Source of the DNA: Acidobacteriaceae bacterium
GTDB lineage: Bacteria > Acidobacteriota > Terriglobia > Terriglobales > Acidobacteriaceae
Direction of reading: 5' to 3'
Assembly (NCBI GenBank): GCA_030049955.1
Contig: JASIJX010000331.1
Coordinates: forward strand, 1-5,048
Length of the DNA: 5,048 nucleotides
Position 1 is the stretch's first letter. Each line of letters opens with the position of its first letter. The position numbers and the translations under genes are program-made. Under the pieces are notes generated by a model, which did not search any database, had not been told where the DNA came from, and saw only the letters and a program-made list of their open reading frames with translations. Positions 1 to 5,048 of the stretch are shown here, in pieces.

Positions 1-353
1 CGCTGCTCGCGGAAAAAACCGCTGAGCCGCAGCGGCTCGTAGAGATGCATGCGCCGGCTGGCGGTGAGGATCGCCAGCATGAAGCCGCACAACAGCGCTG
101 CGGGAATGCCCAGCGGATGCTTGGGGAAGACCGTGCCCGTCCAGAAGGTCTGCACTTCAGAAAGAGAAACCGCGTGCAGCCGGTAAAGCGCCGCTGCCGC
201 CGCCGCGGCCACAATCGTCACCGCATCGGCCAACATCCACAACGCCATCGACCCGCGGCCGGTGGGAGGCAACTTCTCCACTGCCGGCGATTCCCATTCT
301 CGACCCGACTGGAACGACGCCGACAGGCGTTGCCAGAATTCCGAACTTGCCAT
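1..353 (-). CDS. Probable polyprenyl-phosphate sugar transferase, N-terminal part (runs off left edge)
   Basis: This frame is open from an ATG at 353 to the window edge, giving 117 codons without a stop; the C-terminal part lies outside. An in-frame TAG lies 12 codons before this ATG with no other ATG between. A GAGAGG sequence (364-359) sits five bases upstream, so the start is well supported. The product begins with a polar stretch of about 35 residues. Two hydrophobic segments follow, around residues 36-60 (MALWMLADAVTIV then an alanine run) and 83-98 (GIPAALLCGFMLAIL). The second runs straight into a basic SRRMHLYEPLRLSGFF stretch. From memory, this hydrophobic-helix plus Arg-rich Tyr/Arg layout matches the N-terminal membrane region of exopolysaccharide-type polyprenyl glycosylphosphotransferases in acidobacteria, which put the first sugar phosphate onto undecaprenyl phosphate at the inner membrane. 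The catalytic domain is not visible, so the family call is tentative; another multi-pass membrane protein is possible. Confidence 0.6.
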   Translation of the reverse strand, partial: MASSEFWQRLSASFQSGREWESPAVEKLPPTGRGSMALWMLADAVTIVAAAAAAALYRLHAVSLSEVQTFWTGTVFPKHPLGIPAALLCGFMLAILTASRRMHLYEPLRLSGFFREQ

Positions 354-557
354 GCGTCCCTCTCGCAGAGAAGAAAACCAGGGCTAAACGTGCGCATGCG
401 CGCCCGAAAGATACAACCAGCAAAGAACTGTAATGCATTGAGCCGTGACTGATCCGGATCTCGAGAGCAACTACGCTCCATGCCGGATCGCCGGCTTTCT
501 GACGATGCGAATGTGACGGATTAGAAGGCAGAGTCCGGGTTACATGTTCGCTAACAC
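354..557. other. Intergenic spacer upstream of the sugar transferase gene
   Basis: This 204-base gap separates the stop of the Cys-rich small gene from the sugar transferase start. It holds a perfect 10-base palindrome GATCCGGATC (451-460), whose CCGGATC half recurs at 483-489, and a second palindrome GCGCATGCGC (392-401). Any promoter for the sugar transferase should lie here on the minus strand, but I find no pair of hexamers close enough to the sigma-70 consensus to name one. The overlapping ORFs on both strands have no recognisable protein character. Confidence 0.5.
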
Positions 558-785
558 TTATGCCGAGATTCTGTTGCGTTCCTGGTGGAAAAAATTTGCA
601 CTTCCCCAGGAATATCTGATCTGTGTCGTTGCTTTTGGCTGTTCACGATTCAGAACACCCGCCAACCCCATCAATGCCGCGGACGCGCAAGCCGGGCACT
701 GCTCTGCGCAATTTCCCACGCAGTGGCAGTCTTCACAGAGATATGCATTGGTCAAAGGTATGTGTTGAGTCGAGATAAGCGTCAT
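558..785 (-). CDS. Small Cys-rich putative zinc-ribbon protein, 75 aa
   Basis: A complete 75-codon gene running from ATG at 785 to TAA at 558-560. The N-terminal half carries YLCEDCHCVGNCAEQCPACA: Cys pairs C17-x2-C20 and C30-x2-C33 with two further cysteines at 22 and 26, followed by a short hydrophobic helix (ALMGLAGVLNRE, residues 37-48). Two CxxC knuckles about ten residues apart are what a rubredoxin-like zinc ribbon looks like, so metal binding is the likely property. I recall short acidobacterial hypothetical proteins with a similar layout (C-x2-C, then CPACAS, then a Leu-rich helix ending in LNR), but I cannot name a function. The C-terminal 27 residues are polar and unremarkable. It is expressed away from its neighbours, with 204 bases downstream and 341 bases upstream lacking genes, so it is probably monocistronic. 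Cytoplasmic location is inferred from the lack of a signal peptide. A DNA, RNA or protein-binding role is possible but unproven. Confidence 0.65.
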   Translation of the reverse strand: MTLISTQHIPLTNAYLCEDCHCVGNCAEQCPACASAALMGLAGVLNREQPKATTQIRYSWGSANFFHQERNRISA

Positions 786-790
786 AATTT

Positions 791-796
791 CCCCCC
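791..796 (-). promoter_or_regulatory. Ribosome binding site of the Cys-rich small gene
   Basis: On the minus strand a run of six G followed by AAATT stands directly before the ATG at 785. The spacing of five bases and the purine-rich character fit a Shine-Dalgarno sequence, which supports this ATG as the start, although the pure G run is not a textbook AGGAGG. Confidence 0.45.
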
Positions 797-1061
797 AAAA
801 ACTTCGCAGCGCTGGACCTGCACGGTCCTGAAATGAACGATTTCTTCACCGGACGCAGTACTACAGCGCCGCCGAGCGGGCGGCTTTGAGAAAAGCAAAA
901 ATAGCGGAAAACGGCAGCCCGAAAAGTGAGGGAAACGGCTGCAAATCGTGCCGTGCAGCTTCACTCTGCCGATCGAAAATCCGGTAGTGAATATGGCAAT
1001 TCCAGAATCATACGGACGGCCTTCGGGGGCAAGATGAGACTGAGATTTTCCCTATTACGAG

Positions 1062-1117
1062 GAGGTAACTAGTGAATACCGAAAGTAATCTCAAGGCTGG
1101 GCAAAACTGATTACCTC
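1062..1117. repeat. Nested inverted repeats around the mini-ORF
   Basis: GAGGTAA (1062-1068) is matched by TTACCTC (1111-1117), and inside it GTAATC (1085-1090) is matched by GATTAC (1109-1114), so the right-hand arm can pair with either left arm. The outer pairing would bury the Shine-Dalgarno sequence of the mini-ORF on a plus-strand transcript. On the minus strand the region begins ten bases after the glycosyltransferase stop; a short CTGA/TCAG stem there is followed by TTTT, which is a weak terminator at best. Confidence 0.3.
1072..1110 (+). other. 12-codon mini-ORF behind a very strong Shine-Dalgarno sequence
   Basis: The plus strand reads GAGGAGGTAACTA and then GTG, giving the peptide VNTESNLKAGQN and a TGA at 1108-1110. 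A complete AGGAGG six bases before a start codon is stronger than that of any full gene in this window, which is why it is recorded. The downstream region on the plus strand is the antisense of the glycosyltransferase, so this is not the leader of an obvious plus-strand operon. It may be a leader peptide, a remnant of a lost gene, or chance. Confidence 0.2.
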
Positions 1118-1126
1118 AGGTCGCAT

Positions 1127-2305
1127 TTATTGCGCGGCGCGCATTTTGCCGCCGGGCAGAAGTTCGTAGACGCGCCCGCGCCAGAGAATTCGGCGGCTGA
1201 TGTAGCTGGCCGTCCAGAAACCGAAGCCCATGAGATCGCGAATGGGATAAAGGACGAGCAGGCCGAACCAGCTGGGGTCGCGCACTACGAGACGGCCGAC
1301 GCCAATCGAAAGCGCGAGGCGCGTGGCGACGCTGAAGGCCAGGAGCGCGGCTCCGAGCACGGGATCGCCCACGCCGAAGCCCGCGGCGAGCGCCAGCAGC
1401 CCGAACGGCACGCTGAAGCTCAGCGCCGTGCCGAAGTGGCCTTTGGGTCGTGAGAAGCGCGTGGACTTCATCCAGCGTGCCTGGTGCTTCATCGAGGAGA
1501 TGAAGCTGGAATTGAGAACGACGTGATCGATGGCGTGATGGCTGAGGACGATGGTTTCTCCGAGCTTCCAGGTCTCATTGCCGAGCACGAAATCGTCGGC
1601 GCAGTAGTCGGCGGTGACGCGAAAGCCTCCGAGCCGGCGAATGGTTGCGCGGCGGAAGGCCATGGTGGGACCGAGGACGAAGCGCATGCCTTCGGTTAGC
1701 CGCGCGGCCAGCACGCCTGCAGTCATTTCGACGCTCATGCCAACGGCCTCGAGACGCGCCCATAAGCCGCCCTCGGCAGCGACGCCGCGGTAAGGGCAGG
1801 TGACGCCGCTCACCTGCGGGTCGGCGAACGGCAGGGCAACGGCGCGCAGATAATCAGGCGTGACACGCACATCGCTGTCGCTGATGACCAGGATGTCGTG
1901 CTCGGCGTGGGCCTCCATCAGCTCCATGGAAGCGACTTTGGCGTTGATGTAGGCAGGCTGGCCGCCGGTTGAGAGAAACTTCGCCGGGATTTGCGGGAAC
2001 CGCGCTGCAACGCGCTGGGCAATCGCCAAGCCTGCGTCACTGGTGTCGCGGGCGCAGAAGAGGACTTCGTACTCAGGGTAGTCCTGCAGGAAGAAGCTGG
2101 TCAGGTGCTCTTCGAGGCCGGGCTCGGAGCCGGCAAGCGGCTTGAGCAGCGTGAGCGGCGGCGTGAAGCCTGGCCGGGCTGCAAGCTGCGCCTGGGCCGC
2201 GCGGCGCTCGCCGAGATAGCGCGGAATGGCCCACAGGACCATTCCGGCAAAGACGGTGGACGTAAAAATTCCAAAGATTGCCAGACCAAGGAAAGCGAGG
2301 GACAT
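1127..2305 (-). CDS. Membrane glycosyltransferase, ceramide glucosyltransferase/HpnI type (GT21-like)
   Basis: A 392-residue enzyme from ATG at 2305 to TAA at 1127-1129. Residues 1-28 form an N-terminal membrane helix (MSLAFLGLAIFGIF onward). The GT-A domain follows, with LLKPLAGSEPGLEE at 53-66, the QDYPEYEVLF strand at 74-83, a DSD at 143-145, ADD at 236-238, and QARW at 275-278. This is the D, DxD, D, (Q/R)xxRW series of processive and ceramide-type transferases. Two to three hydrophobic segments follow (about 292-340 and 345-369), then a WRGRVYELLPGGK tail at 375-387. The whole layout matches ceramide glucosyltransferase and HpnI, which glycosylate a lipid at the cytoplasmic face of the inner membrane; HpnI adds N-acetylglucosamine to bacteriohopanetetrol. 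The sugar and acceptor here cannot be read from sequence. The frame extends upstream to a GTG at 2368, but those 21 residues are encoded largely by a hairpin repeat and precede the membrane helix, so I prefer the ATG. No hopanoid genes are in view, and hspR upstream is probably not co-functional. Confidence 0.8.
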   Translation of the reverse strand: MSLAFLGLAIFGIFTSTVFAGMVLWAIPRYLGERRAAQAQLAARPGFTPPLTLLKPLAGSEPGLEEHLTSFFLQDYPEYEVLFCARDTSDAGLAIAQRVAARFPQIPAKFLSTGGQPAYINAKVASMELMEAHAEHDILVISDSDVRVTPDYLRAVALPFADPQVSGVTCPYRGVAAEGGLWARLEAVGMSVEMTAGVLAARLTEGMRFVLGPTMAFRRATIRRLGGFRVTADYCADDFVLGNETWKLGETIVLSHHAIDHVVLNSSFISSMKHQARWMKSTRFSRPKGHFGTALSFSVPFGLLALAAGFGVGDPVLGAALLAFSVATRLALSIGVGRLVVRDPSWFGLLVLYPIRDLMGFGFWTASYISRRILWRGRVYELLPGGKMRAAQ

Positions 2306-2314
2306 GCTGGTTAC

Positions 2315-2342
2315 AGCATACCGGGATGGGATAGCCTCGCAA
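2315..2342 (-). promoter_or_regulatory. Possible sigma-70 promoter giving a near-leaderless glycosyltransferase mRNA
   Basis: On the minus strand TTGCGA (2342-2337) and TATGCT (2320-2315) are separated by 16 bases, each matching the consensus hexamer at four of six positions. The -10 element ends ten bases before the ATG at 2305, so transcription would begin about three to four bases upstream of the start codon. No Shine-Dalgarno sequence lies in front of that ATG (TAACCAGC), which fits a leaderless or near-leaderless message. The match is modest and may be chance. Confidence 0.25.
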
Positions 2343-2345
2343 CCG

Positions 2346-2390
2346 GTGCGGGGTAGGAAGACCCGCACGACAGCCGGTCAAGAGACCGGC
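2346..2390. repeat. Two tandem hairpins between hspR and the glycosyltransferase
   Basis: GCCGGTC (2373-2379) and GACCGGC (2384-2390) form a perfect seven-base stem with a four-base loop. GTGCGGG (2346-2352) and CCCGCAC (2362-2368) form a second perfect seven-base stem with a nine-base loop. The first hairpin starts one base after the hspR stop codon. Neither is followed by a T run on the minus strand, so a classical rho-independent terminator is unlikely. The GTAGCGCCGGTC...GACCGGC shape resembles a dispersed intergenic repeat I associate with acidobacterial and planctomycete genomes; that identification is from memory. Confidence 0.6.
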
Positions 2391-2391
2391 G

Positions 2392-2796
2392 CTACATTTT
2401 CCGCGGCGGAGTGGCGCGCTGCGATGCCGCGGGGCGCCCGAGCGGCACAATGGCCGAGCCGGAGTTGGGTGCGGCCTGCTGGAAGCGGGTGAGCATCTCC
2501 GAGCGCACATAGTCGACGAAATTCTGCATTTGCCGGTTCATCTCCTCCATGCGCTCGCGCATTTGCAGGATGATGGCGATGCCGGCAATGTTTACGCCCA
2601 GGTCGCGCGCTAGGTTCAGGATAAACTCCAGCCGCTCTAAATCCTCATCGGTATAGAGGCGCGTGTTGCCTTCGGTGCGCGAGGGCTTGAGCAGGCCTTC
2701 ACGCTCATAGAGGCGCAGGGTCTGCGGATGGATCTCGTACATCTCGGCCACGGCCGAGATCATGTAAGCGCCTTTGGATTTGCGTTTCGCGGTCAT
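2392..2796 (-). CDS. hspR: HspR-like MerR-family heat-shock regulator
   Basis: A 134-residue protein, typical in length for HspR. The MerR-type winged helix-turn-helix spans about residues 11-80: YMISAVAEMYEIHPQTLRLYEREGLL forms the recognition part, and the RTEGNTRLYTDEDLERL wing that follows is the HspR/MerR signature. GVNIAGIAIILQM (67-79) and the following Met/Glu/Arg-rich helix (80-105) would form the dimerisation coiled coil. The last 30 residues are Pro/Ala/Ser-rich and low in complexity. No metal-binding cysteines are present, as expected for HspR. HspR represses the dnaK operon by binding HAIR operators and in actinobacteria uses DnaK as co-repressor. Its position 81 bases behind dnaJ supports autoregulated heat-shock control here. 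No CTTGAGT-N7-ACTCAAG operator is visible in the window; one would be expected before dnaK, off the right edge. The ATG at 2796 lacks a clear Shine-Dalgarno sequence (AAAAGAACTCCC precedes it), so read-through translation from a dnaJ message is possible. Confidence 0.85.
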   Translation of the reverse strand: MTAKRKSKGAYMISAVAEMYEIHPQTLRLYEREGLLKPSRTEGNTRLYTDEDLERLEFILNLARDLGVNIAGIAIILQMRERMEEMNRQMQNFVDYVRSEMLTRFQQAAPNSGSAIVPLGRPAASQRATPPRKM

Positions 2797-2816
2797 GGGA
2801 GTTCTTTTGGGAGTTT
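2797..2816 (-). repeat. AACTCCC direct repeat before hspR
   Basis: On the minus strand AACTCCC occurs twice, separated by AAAAG, with the second copy ending at the base before the hspR ATG. The 12-base spacing is about one helical turn, so the pair could be a protein-binding site, but nothing further supports this. Confidence 0.25.
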
Positions 2817-2877
2817 TTCCGAACCAGCTTACCTCATGAATTTTGCGAAGCGATGACAGATTCTAAAAACGACCCTG

Positions 2878-4086
2878 CTAGAGTTTGTCGAACAGCACCT
2901 TGCGCGGGTCCTGTGGGTTGAGCTTGCCGAGCTCGCGCATGATCTCGCGGCTGCGCTCGTCCTGCAGGTGCGGGACAGCTACTTCAATCGTGACAATCTG
3001 GTCGCCGCGCTGGCCCGGTTGCTGCGCGTTTTCCACGCCGCGCTCGCGCATGCGCAGCTTTTGCCCGCTCTGCGTGCCGGGCGGAATCTTGAGCTGCGCG
3101 CGTCCGTCGATGGTCGGCACTTCAACTTTTGCGCCCAGCGAGGCCTCGGGCACCGTGACTGGGACGGTGAGGTGAATGTCGTCGCCGATGCGCTGGAAGA
3201 CAGGATTCGTGCCGGTGCGCACGATCAAAAACAGGTCGCCCGGCGGGCCGCCGTTGGCGCCGGCGTTGCCCTTGCCCTGCAGGCGGATGCGTTGCCCGTC
3301 GCGCGTTCCGGGCTTGATACGGAAATCGACCGTCTCGCTGCGGGTGAGCGTGCCCTCGCCGTGGCAGGTGGGGCAGGCGTTGGTAATGCGGCCGGTGCCA
3401 TTGCAGCGCGGGCAGGGAATGTTGAATTTCATGCGGCCGCCCATCTGCGTTACCTGGCCTGTGCCGTTGCACTCCGGGCACGGCATGGGGCCGCCGGTGA
3501 AGGCTTGGCCGTGGCAGGTGGGGCAAACCTCCTGCCGGTTGATCTGAATGCGCGCCTGGCCGCCGCGGATGGCGGTCCAGAAGTCGACTGTGGCCTGGTA
3601 CTCGAGATCGGCGCCCGGCTGCGGGCCGCGCGGTTGCTGTCGCTGCTGCGCGCCCGTAAAGATGCCGGAAAAAATATCCTTGAAGTTGCTCCAGCCCGTA
3701 CCGCCGCCGGTTTCAGCACCTTGCTGGCCGCCAGCGCCGCCGAAGCCGGAGAAGTCGAAGCCCTCGAAATCGACGCGTCCGCCGCGGCCAGGCCCATAGC
3801 CAGGGCCGGCGCTCTGCTGGCGCGCGTAGGCCTCGGCCTGCGCGGGGTCGATCTGGTCCGAGTAGAAGCCGAGCTGGTCGTAGATCTTGCGCTTCTTCTC
3901 GTCGCTCAGAATGTCGTTGGCCTCGGAGATCTCCTTGAACTTCTCCTCGGCCTTTTTGTCGCCCGGGTTTACGTCAGGGTGATATTTGCGCGCGGCCTTG
4001 CGAAAGGCCTTGCGAATCTCCTCTTGGGTCGCCGTTTTTTTTACGCCGAGAGTGGCGTAGTAGTCCTTGTGGGTGGTGGTGGCCAT
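2878..4086 (-). CDS. dnaJ: DnaJ (Hsp40) co-chaperone, type I
   Basis: A complete 402-residue DnaJ. The J domain occupies residues 8-73 (DYYATLGV to YDQLG) and includes the HPD triad at 36-38 that stimulates the DnaK ATPase. A long Gly/Phe-rich linker runs from about 92 to 155 and contains GFDFSGFGG and FKDIFSGIF. The zinc domain has four CxxC knuckles at 188/191, 203/206, 225/228 and 238/241; all eight cysteines are present, although the first knuckle reads CPTCHGQA, not CxxCxGxG. The C-terminal substrate-binding domains follow, with [21 protein letters not shown] around 253-273, ending in [13 protein letters not shown]. DnaJ delivers unfolded clients to DnaK in the cytoplasm. The start is supported by AAGGA four bases upstream of the ATG. 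Genomes of this kind often carry a second dnaJ; the [24 protein letters not shown] opening may mark this as the HspR-linked copy. It lies between dnaK (272 bases upstream) and hspR (81 bases downstream). Confidence 0.95.
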   Translation of the reverse strand: MATTTHKDYYATLGVKKTATQEEIRKAFRKAARKYHPDVNPGDKKAEEKFKEISEANDILSDEKKRKIYDQLGFYSDQIDPAQAEAYARQQSAGPGYGPGRGGRVDFEGFDFSGFGGAGGQQGAETGGGTGWSNFKDIFSGIFTGAQQRQQPRGPQPGADLEYQATVDFWTAIRGGQARIQINRQEVCPTCHGQAFTGGPMPCPECNGTGQVTQMGGRMKFNIPCPRCNGTGRITNACPTCHGEGTLTRSETVDFRIKPGTRDGQRIRLQGKGNAGANGGPPGDLFLIVRTGTNPVFQRIGDDIHLTVPVTVPEASLGAKVEVPTIDGRAQLKIPPGTQSGQKLRMRERGVENAQQPGQRGDQIVTIEVAVPHLQDERSREIMRELGKLNPQDPRKVLFDKL

Positions 4087-4090
4087 TTTT

Positions 4091-4095
4091 TCCTT
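4091..4095 (-). promoter_or_regulatory. Ribosome binding site of dnaJ
   Basis: AAGGA on the minus strand stands four A bases before the ATG at 4086, which fixes that start. No convincing -35/-10 pair and no HAIR-type inverted repeat is visible between it and the repeat block upstream. Confidence 0.6.
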
Positions 4096-4198
4096 GCTTG
4101 CTCTCCGCCTACGCGGTCACTTTCTCATTGGCAGCAGAAATCTCGTTCTGGCAACCCTATGTTTTCGCCCTTACCCTTAATAGCTCAAAAGCAACCGC

Positions 4199-4225
4199 AG
4201 ATCCCTCGACTCCGCTCAGGATGAC
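4199..4225. repeat. Dispersed intergenic repeat copy (CATCCTGAGCGGAGTCGA type)
   Basis: Read on the minus strand, this stretch is GTCATCCTGAGCGGAG then TCGAGGGATCT. I recognise it as a copy of a short repeat very common between genes of acidobacteria and some other phyla. Its ends (ATCCT and AGGGAT) can form a short imperfect stem. Its presence supports the view that the dnaK-dnaJ spacer has collected repeats. Identification rests on memory of the motif. Confidence 0.55.
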
Positions 4226-4246
4226 ACCACTAGGTGGAGGTACAAA

Positions 4247-4286
4247 GATCGGGGTGAACGACTGTACCGCTCACCCCTACTAGATC
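4247..4286. repeat. Inverted repeat GATC-GGGGTGA / TCACCCC-GATC
   Basis: GGGGTGA (4251-4257) is mirrored by TCACCCC (4271-4277) around a 13-base loop, and GATC flanks the structure on both sides (4247-4250 and 4283-4286). Overlapping it, GGTACA (4240-4245 region, immediately left) could pair with TGTACC (4263-4268), so two alternative folds exist. No function can be assigned. Confidence 0.45.
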
Positions 4287-4300
4287 CCAAAGTCGTGCTT

Positions 4301-4342
4301 TCCCACCCTAAACGCAAAGAGCGCGTTTAGGATGGGGCACCC
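4301..4342. repeat. Long hairpin repeat downstream of dnaK
   Basis: CCCACCCTAAACGC (4302-4315) pairs with GCGTTTAGGATGGG (4323-4336) around a seven-base loop. The one mismatch on the plus strand becomes a G-U pair in minus-strand RNA, so a dnaK transcript would form an unbroken 14-base stem beginning 22 bases after the dnaK stop. It is followed by GAAAGCACG and not by a U run, so it is more likely a stabilising 3' structure or a REP-like element than an intrinsic terminator. The GGGTGCCCCATCC...GGGTGGGA frame resembles a dispersed acidobacterial intergenic repeat. Confidence 0.7.
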
Positions 4343-4358
4343 ACTTTCCTGCTTTCGC

Positions 4359-5048
4359 TTATTTTTTCTCGTCGACGTCCACGTACTCGGCGTCGATTAC
4401 GCCTTCGTCCTTCTTCTGTTCGCCGGCTGCCGCTCCGCCCGTGCTTCCGTCAGAAGGTGCGCCTTGTGCAGCGCCCGCCTGGGCGGCGTTGGCCTTGTAG
4501 AGCGCTTCAGCCAGTTTGTGGCTGGCCTGCGTCAGCTTCTCGTAGGCGTCGCGCATCTCTTTTGCCGAAGCGCCGCTTTCGAGCGTCTTCTTGGCGTCGG
4601 CGAGGGCTGACTCAACTTCGGTCTTGTCGGCTGCCTGCACTTTTTCGCCGGCTTCCTTCAACATCTTTTCGATGTTGTAGACCATGCCGTCGAGCTGGTT
4701 GCGCGCTTCGATCTCCTCGCGCTTCTCCTTGTCCTCGCTGGCGTGGGACTCAGCTTCCTTGGCCATCTTCTCGACCTCTTCTTTCGACAGGCCCGAGCTC
4801 GAGGTGATGGTGATGCGCGTGTCCTTGCCGGTGGCGTTGTCCTTGGCGGTTACGTTGAGGATGCCGTTGGCGTCGATGTCGAAAGTGACCTCAATCTGCG
4901 GGATGCCGCGCGGAGCAGGCATGATGCCGCCCAGCTTGAACTTGCCCAGCGTGCGGTTCTGCCCGGCCATGGGGCGCTCGCCCTGCAGTACGTGAACTTC
5001 GACCTCGGTCTGGTTGTCGGCCGCCGTCGAGAAGGTTTCGGTCTTCTT
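4359..5048 (-). CDS. dnaK: DnaK (Hsp70) chaperone, C-terminal 229 residues (runs off right edge)
   Basis: The frame is open from the window edge to TAA at 4359-4361 and gives the last 229 residues of DnaK. The first visible residues ([25 protein letters not shown]) are the beta-sandwich substrate-binding domain, equivalent to roughly residue 410 onward of the 638-residue Escherichia coli protein. [32 protein letters not shown] follows, then the alpha-helical lid ([20 protein letters not shown] to about residue 190) and a Gly/Ala-rich tail ending in [13 protein letters not shown], the usual acidic DnaK terminus. The ATPase domain and promoter lie outside the window. DnaK binds exposed hydrophobic peptides in an ATP-driven cycle with DnaJ and GrpE. 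The gene is followed by a long hairpin and then dnaJ, so the two may be transcribed together or separately. Confidence 0.97.
   Translation of the reverse strand, partial: KKTETFSTAADNQTEVEVHVLQGERPMAGQNRTLGKFKLGGIMPAPRGIPQIEVTFDIDANGILNVTAKDNATGKDTRITITSSSGLSKEEVEKMAKEAESHASEDKEKREEIEARNQLDGMVYNIEKMLKEAGEKVQAADKTEVESALADAKKTLESGASAKEMRDAYEKLTQASHKLAEALYKANAAQAGAAQGAPSDGSTGGAAAGEQKKDEGVIDAEYVDVDEKK

Larger units (their letters stand above)
786..1126. other. 341-base gap with no convincing protein gene
   Basis: Apart from the small elements listed separately, this stretch between the glycosyltransferase stop and the Cys-rich gene shows no protein-like frame. A minus-strand ORF across 782-964 has no recognisable composition, and its 3' end overlaps the start of the Cys-rich gene by four bases. 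A GC-rich dyad GCCGCC-GAGCG-GGCGGC (868-884) is followed on the plus strand by only three T, so it is a weak terminator candidate. The promoter of the Cys-rich gene should lie here, but no clear -35/-10 pair was found. Confidence 0.5.

Noticed and set aside
544..768. 74-codon plus-strand ORF opposite the Cys-rich gene
   Set aside because: The ordered cysteine pattern is on the other strand; this frame lacks any pattern.
782..964. 60-codon minus-strand ORF upstream of the Cys-rich gene
   Set aside because: No recognisable motif; its 3' end overlaps the small gene by four bases and it occupies that gene's probable promoter region.
1130..1453. Plus-strand ORF of 107 codons opposite the glycosyltransferase
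   Set aside because: Composition follows the antisense of a well-defined GT21-like gene; there is no independent motif.
2368..2368. GTG at 2368 as the glycosyltransferase start
   Set aside because: The extra 21 residues are encoded largely by a hairpin repeat, lie before the membrane helix and have no ribosome binding site.
2073..2510. Minus-strand ORF overlapping both hspR and the glycosyltransferase
   Set aside because: It is out of frame with two recognised genes and consists of Arg/Pro/Ala-rich low-complexity sequence.
2797..2877. HAIR operator for HspR between dnaJ and hspR
   Set aside because: No CTTGAGT-N7-ACTCAAG or close variant was found; only an AACTCCC direct repeat is present.
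2968..4224. 418-codon plus-strand ORF antisense to dnaJ
   Set aside because: It is an Ala/Arg/Leu-rich frame opposite a clear DnaJ, typical of an antisense shadow in GC-rich DNA, and has no domain character.
4302..4336. Rho-independent terminator after dnaK
   Set aside because: The stem is strong but no U run follows on the dnaK strand.
1..5048. CRISPR array, tRNA, rRNA or transposase
   Set aside because: No regularly spaced repeats, cloverleaf-like sequence or transposase motif was seen on either strand.

Overview
The window looks like chromosomal DNA of a GC-rich bacterium, most likely an acidobacterium (class Terriglobia). This is inferred from three things: a dnaK, dnaJ, hspR series, a small Cys-pair protein of a kind I associate with that group, and intergenic hairpin repeats of the type scattered through those genomes. 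I could not run a search, so the taxonomy is a judgement from sequence character. All six supported protein genes lie on the minus strand, so transcription runs from high to low coordinates.

From right to left: positions 5048-4359 hold the C-terminal third of DnaK (Hsp70), cut by the window edge. A 272-base spacer follows that contains no gene; at least three repeat-like or dyad elements occupy much of its dnaK-proximal two thirds. Next come a complete type I DnaJ (4086-2878, J domain, Gly/Phe region, eight-Cys zinc domain) and an HspR-like MerR-family regulator (2796-2392), so the chaperone pair lies beside its probable repressor. No grpE lies between dnaK and dnaJ. A 50-base block of two tandem hairpins separates hspR from a membrane glycosyltransferase of the ceramide-glucosyltransferase/HpnI type (GT21-like), whose best start is at 2305 and not the upstream GTG at 2368.

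Beyond the glycosyltransferase, 1126-786 has no convincing gene, only a 12-codon ORF with a very strong Shine-Dalgarno sequence and several small dyads. It is followed by a 75-residue Cys-rich putative zinc-ribbon protein (785-558). The left edge carries the N-terminal 117 residues of a two-helix membrane protein that resembles the start of a polyprenyl-phosphate sugar transferase (exopolysaccharide or O-antigen initiation).

Functionally the right half is a protein-folding and heat-shock module with its regulator. The left half is envelope biosynthesis (lipid or hopanoid glycosylation, polysaccharide initiation) plus one uncharacterised small protein. I see no CRISPR array, tRNA, rRNA, transposase or phage gene. 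No wholly new system is evident; the points most worth a second look are the repeat-filled spacers, the small Cys-rich protein, and the near-leaderless start proposed for the glycosyltransferase.
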